Below, piece after piece: positions 23,601 to 31,318 of a stretch of DNA of 64,000 bases. Within the stretch, counting starts at the first letter, position 1; every line of letters starts with the position of its first letter. The position numbers were made by a program, and so were the translations under genes. This DNA comes from Faecalispora anaeroviscerum. GTDB lineage: Bacteria > Bacillota > Clostridia > Oscillospirales > Acutalibacteraceae. The notes beneath the pieces were generated by a model. The model worked only from the letters and a program-made list of their open reading frames with translations. It made no database searches and had not been told where the DNA came from. The stretch lies in assembly GCF_947568225.1 (NCBI RefSeq), contig NZ_CANOOQ010000001.1, positions 1,116,001 through 1,180,000 on the forward strand, written 5' to 3'.

Positions 23601-24683
23601 TTGAATCCTATGATCCGTTATGGAGCAGACGAAGCTATTTTGGCACAAGCCGCTCTTTCCCCCAATCTTTTTCTTTCCAGAGTAGTTTCTCAATATAAAG
23701 GCCGATACAAAATCGCGACGGAAAGCGGAGAGTGCCTAGCCGAAGTCTCCGGCAAATTCCGGTATGAGGCAGCCAGTCCGTCACATTTCCCCGCGGTGGG
23801 CGATTTCGTGATGGCAGACCGCACGGAAGGCAATGCCGGAACCGCCGTAATTCACAGAATACTGCCACGAAAAAGTGTGTTCGAACGAACCGTGGTATCC
23901 AACGAACACCAAGCCCAGATTGTGGCCGCCAACATTGACACCATTTTTATTTGTATGTCTTTGAACAACGACTACAATCTCAGCCGCCTGGAACGCTATC
24001 TTTCCGTTGCCTGGAACAGCGGGGCCTCCCCCGTAGTGGTGCTGACAAAGGCCGACCTTTGCGAAAATCTGCCCGGCGTTCTGTCCGAAATCTTGGCGGC
24101 AGCACCGGGAACCGATGTGGCCGTGACTTCCCGCAGCGATCCGAGCTCTTTTGAAAAGCTCCTGCCCTATCTGCGTCCGGGCAGTACGGCGGCTTTCATC
24201 GGCTCCTCCGGCGTGGGAAAGTCCACGCTGATCAACTGCCTTGCAGGGGAAAATCTGCTGGCAACATCGCAGACCCGCCGGGATGACAAGGGCCGCCACA
24301 CGACCACCCGCAGGGAAATGATCCTCCTGCCGCAGGGCGGCATCGTCATCGACACGCCCGGCCTGCGTGAGCTGGGAGTGGAATCCGTAGATCTTTCCAA
24401 ATCCTTTGCGGAAATAGATGCTCTGGCGGAGCACTGCCGCTTTCGGGACTGCACCCACACCACCGAACCCGGCTGCGCGGTTCTAGAGGCGCTGAAAACC
24501 GGCGAACTTACCCCTCGGCGGCTGGAAAACTACCGAAAGCTGAAGCGCGAAGCGGGGTACGACGGGCTTTCTTCCCGGCAGATAGAAACCCAGAAGCTCA
24601 ATGCCATCTTTGAACCGGTCGGCGGAATGAAAAGCATGCGAAAATTTGTTCGACAAAACGACAAACGAACGGGAGGGTTCTAA
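23601..24683 (+). CDS. rsgA: Ribosome small-subunit-dependent GTPase RsgA (long form)
   Basis: 360 residues from TTG 23601, 6 bases after AAGAGGTGG; in-frame ATG 23583 overlaps that site. An N-terminal OB-fold (GRYKIATESGECLAEVSGKF) precedes a circularly permuted GTPase: G4 VVLTKADL, then G1 GSSGVGKSTL, switch RRDDKGRHTTTRRE and G3 DTPGLREL. The C-terminal zinc knuckle is CRFRDCTHTTEPGCAV. RsgA releases RbfA and proofreads 30S assembly. The ~360-residue form often coexists with the shorter housekeeping copy. The attenuator leader and the partnered methyltransferase suggest a translation-stress role. Confidence 0.92.
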   Translation: MNPMIRYGADEAILAQAALSPNLFLSRVVSQYKGRYKIATESGECLAEVSGKFRYEAASPSHFPAVGDFVMADRTEGNAGTAVIHRILPRKSVFERTVVSNEHQAQIVAANIDTIFICMSLNNDYNLSRLERYLSVAWNSGASPVVVLTKADLCENLPGVLSEILAAAPGTDVAVTSRSDPSSFEKLLPYLRPGSTAAFIGSSGVGKSTLINCLAGENLLATSQTRRDDKGRHTTTRREMILLPQGGIVIDTPGLRELGVESVDLSKSFAEIDALAEHCRFRDCTHTTEPGCAVLEALKTGELTPRRLENYRKLKREAGYDGLSSRQIETQKLNAIFEPVGGMKSMRKFVRQNDKRTGGF

Positions 24684-25406
24684 ATGGAATACAGAAAAAG
24701 CAGCCGGTACGACCCCCGGCTTGTCCGCGAAAAAATTATGGGGCCAAACCCCATTAAGCTTCTTGAAGAGCTGCTGTTGCAGCATCAGCTGAAACCAGGC
24801 GATTTGGTAATGGATCTGGGCAGTGGGCAAGGACTTACCTCTGTATTTCTGGTAAAGGAATATGGATTCCGTGTATTCGCGGCGGATTTATGGAGCAACC
24901 CAACCGATAACAAGCGTTTCTTTGACCAAATGGGGCTTACGGCACAGCAGATTATCCCGCTGAAAGCGGATGCCAGCAACCTCCCCTTTGCGGAAGAATT
25001 CTTTGATGCCGTTGTCAGCATAGACTCCTATCACTACTTTGGGCGAGACCCGGAATACCTGGAAAAGCACCTGCTCCCATTTGTAAAGCCGGGCGGCTAT
25101 GTGTATATTGCCATCCCCGGTATGAAACGGGATTGCCATGATCAGCTTCCGAAGGAATTGCTGCTCTCATGGACGCCGGAACAGCTTGACACGATTCATG
25201 ACCTTGCCTATTGGAGGGAGCGGGTAGGCCGAACCAAGGGAGCCAATCTGCTTTCGATTTATGAAATGGAAAGCAACGAAGAAGTATGGGCCGACTGGCT
25301 TCGCTGCGACAATGAGTACGCGCGAGGAGACCGCAAAACATGGGAAGCTGGCGGAGGAAAACACCTTAATTTTATAGCCATTGTGCTGCAAAGGGAATCA
25401 TTTTAG
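24684..25406 (+). CDS. Class I SAM-dependent methyltransferase
   Basis: 240 residues; ATG 24684 directly follows the rsgA stop (TAAATGG), with GGGAGG inside rsgA's last codons, so the two are translationally coupled. SAM-binding motif I is VMDLGSGQGLTSVFLVKEYG (~40-59), motif II region FAADLW, and DAVVSIDSYHYFGRD (~110) follows. Later motifs include KPGGYVYIAIPGMK and WLRCDNEYARGDRKTWEAGG. The substrate is unknown; related proteins are annotated generically or as cyclopropane-synthase-like. Its pairing with a ribosome-assembly GTPase raises rRNA or antibiotic modification as possibilities. Confidence 0.85.
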   Translation: MEYRKSSRYDPRLVREKIMGPNPIKLLEELLLQHQLKPGDLVMDLGSGQGLTSVFLVKEYGFRVFAADLWSNPTDNKRFFDQMGLTAQQIIPLKADASNLPFAEEFFDAVVSIDSYHYFGRDPEYLEKHLLPFVKPGGYVYIAIPGMKRDCHDQLPKELLLSWTPEQLDTIHDLAYWRERVGRTKGANLLSIYEMESNEEVWADWLRCDNEYARGDRKTWEAGGGKHLNFIAIVLQRESF

Positions 25407-25419
25407 CATCAAAATAAGC

Positions 25420-25470
25420 AAAGGGCACAGGCCGGTTTATAAAAACCGATCTGTGCCCTTTATTATTTTA
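25420..25470. terminator. Terminator after the rsgA-methyltransferase operon
   Basis: AAAGGGCACAG (25420-25430) pairs with CTGTGCCCTTT (25451-25461), with an inner CGGTTT/AAACCG arm, then a T-rich tail. Confidence 0.85.
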
Positions 25471-25525
25471 GTTACAGCAGTAATCGTATTTCAGCACACA
25501 CCCAAACACTGATGCAAAATCAGGT

Positions 25526-25999
25526 TCAGAGCAGGGCGAGAATATCGGCTTCGAGATTTTCCGGTTTGTCCGACGGCGCGTAGCGCGCAATCACGCTGCC
25601 GCTTCTGTCTACCAGAAACTTTGTGAAATTCCATTTAATATTCGAACCCAGAACACCCTTCTGCTGGGATTTTAAATACGTATACAGCGGAGCTTCCTGC
25701 GGGCCGTTGACCTCAATTTTTGCGAACTGCGGAAAGGTAACATGATAGGTCATCTGGCAGAAGCTATGAATTTCCTCTTCGCTGCCCGGCGCCTGATGCC
25801 CAAACTGATTACACGGGAAATCGAGAATTTCTAACCCGCGTTCACGATACTTCTGATATAAATTTTCCAACCCCTCATATTGTGGGGTAAAGCCGCACCC
25901 GGTTGCGGTGTTCACGATCAGCAGCACCTTATCTTTATATTGAGAAAGCGGCACCGGCTGTTTTTTGATGTTCAGCATGTTAAAATTATAAATGCTCAT
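25526..25999 (-). CDS. Glutathione peroxidase-like thiol peroxidase (Cys type)
   Basis: 157 residues. The GPx signature has Cys in place of selenocysteine: VNTATGCGFTPQYEGLENLY (~30-49), then LDFPCNQFGHQAPGSEEEI and WNFTKFLVDRSG, giving the Cys/Gln/Trp/Asn catalytic set. Bacterial Cys-GPx enzymes reduce hydroperoxides with thioredoxin. It is divergent from ohrR with an operator over its own -10, so it is probably induced by organic peroxides. Confidence 0.93.
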   Translation of the reverse strand: MSIYNFNMLNIKKQPVPLSQYKDKVLLIVNTATGCGFTPQYEGLENLYQKYRERGLEILDFPCNQFGHQAPGSEEEIHSFCQMTYHVTFPQFAKIEVNGPQEAPLYTYLKSQQKGVLGSNIKWNFTKFLVDRSGSVIARYAPSDKPENLEADILALL

Positions 26000-26028
26000 A
26001 TTGAATGAACCCCTTTCTATTAATTGTT

Positions 26029-26043
26029 TACTATTTAATTTTA
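26029..26043 (-). promoter_or_regulatory. OhrR-type operator over the gpx promoter
   Basis: TACTATTTAATTTTA differs at two positions from the OhrR consensus TACAATT-n-AATTGTA. It covers the -10 (TAAAAT, 26043-26038) of the gpx promoter, whose -35 TTGACG lies at 26066-26061, 17 bases away. A wider 11-bp inverted repeat, TTAATTGTTTA (26020-26030) with TAAACAATTAA (26042-26052), surrounds it. Confidence 0.7.
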
Positions 26044-26075
26044 AACAATTAATTTAGGAACGTCAAGTCTTTTTC

Positions 26076-26113
26076 TTGACCTTTCTAAATAAATTTGATA
26101 CTATTTAATTGTA
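26076..26113 (+). promoter_or_regulatory. ohrR promoter with overlapping OhrR operator
   Basis: TTGACC (26076-26081), 17-base spacer, TACTAT (26099-26104). The operator TACTATTTAATTGTA (26099-26113) has one mismatch to TACAATT-n-AATTGTA and starts at the -10, so OhrR would block its own promoter. Confidence 0.75.
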
Positions 26114-26138
26114 CTCATAGATCAGAGAGGTGAACTCC

Positions 26139-26612
26139 ATGAAAAACGAGGATCATGATAAAACATCTGCTCTCCCGGCCGAAGAGGTATTAAAACTGGA
26201 GAATCAGCTTTGCTTTGCCCTTTATGTCAGTTCAAAAGAGATTATACGCAGATATAAACCGCTTTTGGAACCGCTCCATTTGACCTATACCGGTTACATT
26301 ACCATGATGGCACTGTGGGAGAAGGACGATATTTCCGTTAAGGAGTTAGGAAAGCGCTTAACGCTTGATTCTGGTACCTTGACACCGCTGCTCAAAAAGC
26401 TGGAGTTGCTTTCTTATATTGAACGAATTCGCAGCAACGACGATGATCGAAGCGTCCGCATTCGGCTGACAGAAGCCGGGCGCACCTTAAAAGCCGACGC
26501 CGCCGCCATTCCGGAGAAGATGATCTGCTCCGCCGGCCTTGAACCCGAAAAACTTGGCCCTCTTTTAAAAAGCCTGCACGGCTTTATTGGTGATCTCACG
26601 GCCGAACCCTAA
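26139..26612 (+). CDS. ohrR: Organic peroxide sensor OhrR (MarR family)
   Basis: 157 residues from ATG 26139, after GAGAGGTGA; GTG 26130 overlaps that site. The N terminus contains LENQLCFALYVSSKEIIRRY, which matches the reactive-Cys helix of Bacillus OhrR (LENQLCF). The winged HTH follows: ISVKELGKRLTLDSGTLTPL and a wing with RSNDDDRSVRI. Oxidation of the Cys releases DNA. Both divergent promoters carry an OhrR-like operator, so gpx and ohrR probably form the whole local regulon; no ohrA is in the window. Confidence 0.93.
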   Translation: MKNEDHDKTSALPAEEVLKLENQLCFALYVSSKEIIRRYKPLLEPLHLTYTGYITMMALWEKDDISVKELGKRLTLDSGTLTPLLKKLELLSYIERIRSNDDDRSVRIRLTEAGRTLKADAAAIPEKMICSAGLEPEKLGPLLKSLHGFIGDLTAEP

Positions 26613-26682
26613 GGCTCTTAATTCCCCCATGCACAATCTTGCATTGCCAGTTCAGGAACGGGAAAACTTTTGGGGTTCTCTA

Positions 26683-26711
26683 TTGAAAACGATTTTTCAG
26701 TATGTTATAAT
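26683..26711 (+). promoter_or_regulatory. SigA promoter of the fluoride riboswitch
   Basis: TTGAAA (26683-26688), 17-base spacer, TATAAT (26706-26711). Confidence 0.85.
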
Positions 26712-26717
26712 CATTTT

Positions 26718-26803
26718 GGGAATGAAGTTCTCCCACGGTGTTACCGAAACCGCTTTTTTAGCTGATGACTTCTGCTTATTGCAGAAGCATTGGCTTTTTT
26801 GTT
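26718..26803 (+). ncRNA. Fluoride riboswitch (crcB motif) with terminator platform
   Basis: The aptamer starts GGGAATGAAGTTCTCCC and continues with a second hairpin, ACCGAAACCGC and GCTGATGACTTCTGC, the conserved pattern of crcB-motif RNAs. The 3' part forms a long terminator: AGCTGATG (26760-26767) and CTTCTGC pair with GCAGAAG and CATTGGCT, ending in TTTTTT. Fluoride binding stabilises the aptamer pseudoknot and frees the downstream genes from termination. Two FluC/CrcB genes follow, which confirms the assignment. Confidence 0.93.
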
Positions 26804-26828
26804 TTGTAAAAGGAGGGTACAAACCAAA

Positions 26829-26879
26829 ATGCACTGGCTTGAAAAAAATTACAAATCCTATGCCACACCGTCTGCGTGA
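26829..26879 (+). CDS. Very short ORF between riboswitch and crcB (16 codons)
   Basis: AAAGGAGGG stands 9-10 bases before ATG 26829; the frame reads MHWLEKNYKSYATPSA and stops. The CCTATGC and GCATAGG segments around its end form a hairpin. It may be translated as a leader peptide or simply load ribosomes; no function is claimed. Confidence 0.4.
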   Translation: MHWLEKNYKSYATPSA

Positions 26880-26945
26880 CGCATAGGGCTGACTGCAGAA
26901 AACGCGACTAATTGATGCAAAAGTCTTTTATAAAGGAACAAATCA

Positions 26946-27389
26946 ATGAAAAAATACATTTTCCTTTCCTGCGGATCTATGATCGGCGCAATTGCCAGAT
27001 ACCTGGTCGAAAGGATTAAAATTCCCGGCTACCATGAAGCTCTTCCGCTCAATACACTGTTTATCAACATCACAGGCGCTTTTCTGATTGCCTTTATCCT
27101 AACCATCGGCCTTGAAATCTGGTCGTTTGATCCCGATCTTCGTCTTGGCCTGACTACCGGCCTGATGGGAGCGTATACCACCTTTTCCACCATGTGCAAG
27201 GAGGCTTCCGTTCTGCTGTTTCAGGGGGAATATATCTCCGCGATTTCTTACCTGATCGTAAGTGCTGCGCTCGGACTTGGTGCTGTTTATTTAGGAATTA
27301 CAGCCGCCCGGGCACTGGGAACCAAGTGGCAAAACAAAGGAAGCCGCTCAGAATCTACATGCAATTACAACGAAAATGAGGTGGACTAG
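26946..27389 (+). CDS. crcB: Fluoride channel subunit FluC/CrcB (1)
   Basis: 147 residues, four hydrophobic segments. The pore signature is present: GSMIGAIARYLVE, NTLFINITGAFLIAF and GLTTGLMGAYTTFSTMCKEA with the central Asn and the Phe-box residues. FluC exports fluoride passively as a dual-topology dimer; two tandem genes usually form a heterodimer of fixed opposite topology. The C-terminal ~20 residues are a polar extension (KGSRSESTCNYNENEVD) absent in the second copy. ATG 26946 follows AAAGGAAC. Confidence 0.95.
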   Translation: MKKYIFLSCGSMIGAIARYLVERIKIPGYHEALPLNTLFINITGAFLIAFILTIGLEIWSFDPDLRLGLTTGLMGAYTTFSTMCKEASVLLFQGEYISAISYLIVSAALGLGAVYLGITAARALGTKWQNKGSRSESTCNYNENEVD

Positions 27390-27746
27390 TTGGATATTGC
27401 TCTTGTTGCGATTGGTGGAGTTTTGGGCGGGCTATGCAGATTCGAATTGGGGCGGTTCATTGTGCGCAAAGCTAACACTGCCTTTCCGCTCGGAACCTAT
27501 CTCATCAATATAACCGGCGCGTTTCTGCTTGGCGTGTTGACGGGCTCCGAGCTCTCCGCACAGGCTTATGTTCTGCTGGGAGACGGTTTTCTGGGCGCAT
27601 ACACTACCTTCTCCACCTTTCTGTATGAAGGCTACCAATTATTTGATAAAAAAGAACGAAATGCTTTTCTTTATATTTCCAGCTCCCTGCTCCTCGGCAT
27701 CATCGGATATGTAGGCGGCTATGCGCTAGCAAAATCATTTTTCTAA
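27390..27746 (+). CDS. crcB: Fluoride channel subunit FluC/CrcB (2)
   Basis: 118 residues from TTG 27390, immediately after the first crcB stop and 6 bases after GAGGTGG. IGGVLGGLCRFELGRFI, GTYLINITGAFLLGVL and GDGFLGAYTTFSTFLYEG are the FluC motifs. Adjacency and differing N-terminal charges (few Lys/Arg here) suggest it pairs with the first subunit in the opposite orientation. Controlled by the same fluoride riboswitch. Confidence 0.95.
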   Translation: MDIALVAIGGVLGGLCRFELGRFIVRKANTAFPLGTYLINITGAFLLGVLTGSELSAQAYVLLGDGFLGAYTTFSTFLYEGYQLFDKKERNAFLYISSSLLLGIIGYVGGYALAKSFF

Positions 27747-27872
27747 TATGCTGGGGCAGGCGGAATAAAATCGGCTGATCAATGGCAACTGCTGAAAATT
27801 AATTTCCACAGGGTGCTAGATGCTAGAGCCGTACCCTTGTTTTGATTTTCAAACTGTTACACGCTTCTATGC

Positions 27873-27908
27873 AAAAAGGACCTCCGGTAATTTCCGGAGA
27901 TCCTTTTT
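27873..27908. terminator. Bidirectional terminator between crcB and the ECF S gene
   Basis: AAAAAGGA and CTCCGG pair with CCGGAG and TCCTTTTT around TAATT; A- and T-runs at both ends serve both convergent operons. Confidence 0.85.
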
Positions 27909-27915
27909 CATTTTT

Positions 27916-28455
27916 TCAGGAAGATGTACGGTTCCGAATCCGCTGATACATGTCATTCAGAGGTTTGTATAATACCAAAATCAAAATAAAATTGCCAAAC
28001 CCATGGATAAGGTCGAAGGGAATCCCGGCTATCCACCAGGACACTGCCGCGTAGACTCCGCCCACCACCAGATAAGGAAAGGAGCAGAGAAAGCCAAACA
28101 TCAGACCGTAAATGCTGCCCACAGCCGCCCAAAAGTACACCGAACGCGGCTTTCTCTCCAACAGCAGCACCGCCAGCCAGAGAATAGTCCACACATACAG
28201 ATACATCACCCACCAAATCTGAAACCCATAATAAACACCCTCCAGAACAGCAAATACATAAATGATCCAGAGTGTCTTTCGGCGAAACCAGCGGGTGTAG
28301 AGCATAATCAGCAGCGTTGTGGTTTCAATATTCGGAAGAATTGCCAACGTTACCTGCAGCACAAAAATCACTGCGGTGCAGACGGCCAGCTCGGTGAGTT
28401 CCCTGATTGTAACACGACCTTCCGGTCGATCAGTAGCTTTCGTAAACAAACGCAT
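27916..28455 (-). CDS. ECF transporter S component, probable cobalamin uptake
   Basis: 179 residues from ATG 28455, overlapping the end of the DUF4430 gene by 26 bases, so translation is coupled. Five to six hydrophobic helices: VCTAVIFVLQVTLAILPNIE, GVYYGFQIWWVMYLYVWTIL, AAVGSIYGLMFGFLCSFPYL and a GIPFDLIHGFGNFILI end. This is the layout of energy-coupling-factor substrate-binding subunits, which share an ATPase/EcfT module encoded elsewhere. Being last in a B12-dependent methionine synthase operon, behind a DUF4430 protein, it likely takes up cobalamin or a precursor; this is inference. Confidence 0.8.
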   Translation of the reverse strand: MRLFTKATDRPEGRVTIRELTELAVCTAVIFVLQVTLAILPNIETTTLLIMLYTRWFRRKTLWIIYVFAVLEGVYYGFQIWWVMYLYVWTILWLAVLLLERKPRSVYFWAAVGSIYGLMFGFLCSFPYLVVGGVYAAVSWWIAGIPFDLIHGFGNFILILVLYKPLNDMYQRIRNRTSS

Positions 28456-28840
28456 AGGTATCCCCATCCGTAACAGGCTGTTTATCCACACTGTACTTGC
28501 CATATGCCCCGTTCACATAAATGGCCCAGTATGCTTTGGTTTTTTCAAAATCCGCCGTTTCGCCGTTAATGGAATAGACAGCAAAGCCTTGCTTCGAGTC
28601 TTTTCCCCCTAAAGTCAAAACGGACTCCGCAGCTTCCTTTAGATATTCGGCATCGGTAGAAACCTTGTAGTCTCGGCTTGAGCCCTGCTGATTGGTCAAG
28701 GTAATCGTGATGTCCTTGTTCCCCGTCGTACCACGGGGTGAAAAGAACCACCACATTCCGGAAAGAACGATTGCAGCCACCACAAAAATAATAATCGCGG
28801 TTGACGTGCTGCGCCGACTTCCCTTTTGATCTTCATTCAC
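28430..28840 (-). CDS. Membrane-anchored DUF4430 (transcobalamin C-terminal-like) protein
   Basis: 136 residues from GTG 28840, 8 bases after AGGGGG. A short charged start is followed by one hydrophobic helix (TAIIIFVVAAIVLSGMWWFF, ~14-33) and an extracellular domain with ITLTNQQGSSRDYKV, GFAVYSINGETADFEKTKAYW and YVNGAYGKYSVDKQPVTDGD, the DUF4430 beta fold found at the C terminus of animal transcobalamins. Extracellular location and the neighbouring metH and ECF S genes suggest a surface cobalamin-capture protein feeding the transporter. Confidence 0.8.
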   Translation of the reverse strand: MNEDQKGSRRSTSTAIIIFVVAAIVLSGMWWFFSPRGTTGNKDITITLTNQQGSSRDYKVSTDAEYLKEAAESVLTLGGKDSKQGFAVYSINGETADFEKTKAYWAIYVNGAYGKYSVDKQPVTDGDTYAFVYESY

Positions 28841-28856
28841 GCTGCCATCCCCCTTC

Positions 28857-31310
28857 TTAATCCGCATACCCGCTTTTTACGGTTGCTTCATTGGTACCCT
28901 TCTCCGACTGAAAAACCTGCGCTGCATAGCGCACCGACTCCATGGCGTTCCTGGCATACTGATCCGCTCCAATCTGATCAGCGTACTCTTGCGTGAGAAC
29001 CGCTCCGCCCACTACAACCCGGCAATCCGGCTTTTTCCGGCGGAGCTGCGCAATAGTTTCTGCCATGGACGGAACAGTGGTGGTCATCAGTGCGCTGAGC
29101 CCCACCAGCTTCACATCATTCCGAATGGCGGCATCCACAATGGTTTCCGGCGGCACATCGCGCCCCAGATCAATCACATGGTAGCCATAGTTTTCCATTA
29201 GAGCCTTTACAATGTTCTTGCCAATGTCGTGAATGTCACCCTTAACGGTGGCAAGAATTACAGCCGGGCCAACTTCATCCGTAGTAGGCATTTTGCGGCG
29301 TGCCTCTTCAAACGCAGCTTTGGCTGCTTCGGCGCTCATGAGCAGTTGAGGAAGAAAGACGGTTTTATTTTCAAAGCCTTGTCCCACAATATCAAGCGCC
29401 GGAACAATCTGTTCGTTGATCAGAGCCAGCGGCTCCACTGTTTGCAGCGCTTCCCGTGCCAGACGGGAGGACTCCTCGCTCAGGCCGTGCATAATGGCAC
29501 CCTGAAGGCCCTCGCGCTTTTCTGTTCCTGGAGCCGGCGCGGCTGCCGCAGCGGGGCTGCTGGTTTCCACCGTCACGTTTTGTGCAAAGCGAATATACTC
29601 CTGGCAGTTGGGGTCAAGCCCAGCCAAAGCCAGGTAGCTATAATATGACTTGCGCATTTCGGCGGAATAAGGATTCATAATTGCCGCAGTCAGTCCACAG
29701 GTGAGGGCCATTGTAAAGAAAGCGGAGGTCACAAAATCGCGGTTCGGCAGGCCGAATGAAATATTCGATACGCCCAGTGAGCAGCCCGCCCCCAGCCGTT
29801 CCCGTATCATTGGAATCGTTTTCAGCGTAACCTGCGCCGCCGTTTGATCCGATGAGACCGTCATGGCGAGCGGATCAAAAATCAAATCGTGTACGCCTAT
29901 TCCGTACTCCGCCGCGCAGCGGGCAATCCGCTCCGCAATGGCAAGCCGGCCTTCGGCGGTTTCGGGAATCCCATGCTCGTCCAGTGTCAGACAAACCACC
30001 AGACCACCGTATTTGCGCACCAGCGGGAACACGGCTTCCATGCTTTCCGGGCTGCCGTTGACCGAGTTGATCATGGGCTTTCCGTTATAAATCCGCATGG
30101 CTCGCTCCATGGCAACCGGACTGGAGGTATCGAGCTGCAGGGGCAAGCCGGACACGCCCTGAAGCTCCCGAACACAGTCGGTAAGCATAGACGGTTCATC
30201 GATCTCTGGCAAGCCCACATTGACATCCAGAACATGAACACCCAATTCCTCCTGCGCAATCCCTTCCCGCAGAATGTAGCCGATGTCATGGCTGCGGAGC
30301 GCCTCTTTGAAACGTTTTTTGCCGGTGGGATTAATTCGCTCGCCAATCAGCACCGGTGCTCCGCCGAATTCCACCGCGCGGGAATAGGAGGTGATTACGG
30401 AGTGGTGCTTCGGCGTTACCGGCACAGGGGCCACCTCTTTTGTCTGCGATACAAGTGCTTTGATATAATCCGGGGTGGTTCCGCAGCATCCGCCCACAAT
30501 CCTGGCCCCGGCAGAAACGATCTCTTTCATGGTGCCGGCGAATTCCTCCGGCCCTACACTGTAAACCGTGCGTCCGTCCTCCGCTCTTGGCAGCCCGGCA
30601 TTTGGTTTCACCAAAACAGGAACCGACGCGCTGGATAAAAAGCGTGGCATCAGCTCCAACATCCGCTCCGGCCCAAGAGAGCAGTTAATCCCTATTGCAT
30701 CTGCGCCAAGCCCCTCCAGCATGGCCACCATGGCCTCCGGAGTGGCTCCGGTCATCAGCTTTCCGCTTTCATCATATACATTGCTGACAAAGACCGGCAG
30801 AGAACAGTTTTCTTTTGCCGCAAGCAACGCCGCTTTTGTTTCATAGCTGTCATTCATAGTTTCGATCAGGATAAAGTCTGCACCGGCCTCTGTGCCGACG
30901 CGAACCTGCTCGGCAAAAAGCTCCACAGCCCGCTCAAATGAAATGTCCCCCAAGGGGGCCAGCAGATGACCCAGCGGACCAATATCCAACGCCACAAAGC
31001 GGTTATTCTGCCCGCCCCGGGCGGTATCTCTGGCCGTTTTGGCGCAGGTAACCGCAGCTTGTATGATCTCTTTGACCGAGGGGGTGTCAACGCCGTTAAA
31101 CTTGAGTCCGTTAGCACCGAAGGTGTTAGTACACACGGCGTGGCTTCCCGCTTCATAATAAGCGCGGTGAAGGGCAATGATCTCCTCTGGGCGGTTCAGA
31201 TTCCACATTTCCGGCAGTTCGCCGGGCATGAGACCCTGCGCCTGCAGATTGGAGCCGGTTCCTCCATCCAGATAAAACAATCCTTGCCGAACACATTCTA
31301 AAACATTCAT
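28857..31310 (-). CDS. metH: Cobalamin-dependent methionine synthase, without activation domain
   Basis: 817 residues from ATG 31310 (AGGAGAGCTT upstream). Order: homocysteine domain with zinc cysteines (GINCSLGP ~205, GGCCGTTPDYI ~275); pterin-binding barrel (GERINPTGKKRFKEAL, NVGLPEID, QLDTSSP; ~315-580); cap and B12-binding Rossmann domain (VKGDIHDIGKNIVKALMENY with the cobalt-ligand His, ~690; GLSALMTTTV). The AdoMet activation domain is missing and is encoded by the adjacent upstream gene. It methylates homocysteine from 5-methyl-THF. Confidence 0.96.
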   Translation of the reverse strand: MNVLECVRQGLFYLDGGTGSNLQAQGLMPGELPEMWNLNRPEEIIALHRAYYEAGSHAVCTNTFGANGLKFNGVDTPSVKEIIQAAVTCAKTARDTARGGQNNRFVALDIGPLGHLLAPLGDISFERAVELFAEQVRVGTEAGADFILIETMNDSYETKAALLAAKENCSLPVFVSNVYDESGKLMTGATPEAMVAMLEGLGADAIGINCSLGPERMLELMPRFLSSASVPVLVKPNAGLPRAEDGRTVYSVGPEEFAGTMKEIVSAGARIVGGCCGTTPDYIKALVSQTKEVAPVPVTPKHHSVITSYSRAVEFGGAPVLIGERINPTGKKRFKEALRSHDIGYILREGIAQEELGVHVLDVNVGLPEIDEPSMLTDCVRELQGVSGLPLQLDTSSPVAMERAMRIYNGKPMINSVNGSPESMEAVFPLVRKYGGLVVCLTLDEHGIPETAEGRLAIAERIARCAAEYGIGVHDLIFDPLAMTVSSDQTAAQVTLKTIPMIRERLGAGCSLGVSNISFGLPNRDFVTSAFFTMALTCGLTAAIMNPYSAEMRKSYYSYLALAGLDPNCQEYIRFAQNVTVETSSPAAAAAPAPGTEKREGLQGAIMHGLSEESSRLAREALQTVEPLALINEQIVPALDIVGQGFENKTVFLPQLLMSAEAAKAAFEEARRKMPTTDEVGPAVILATVKGDIHDIGKNIVKALMENYGYHVIDLGRDVPPETIVDAAIRNDVKLVGLSALMTTTVPSMAETIAQLRRKKPDCRVVVGGAVLTQEYADQIGADQYARNAMESVRYAAQVFQSEKGTNEATVKSGYAD

Positions 31311-31318
31311 AAGCTCTC

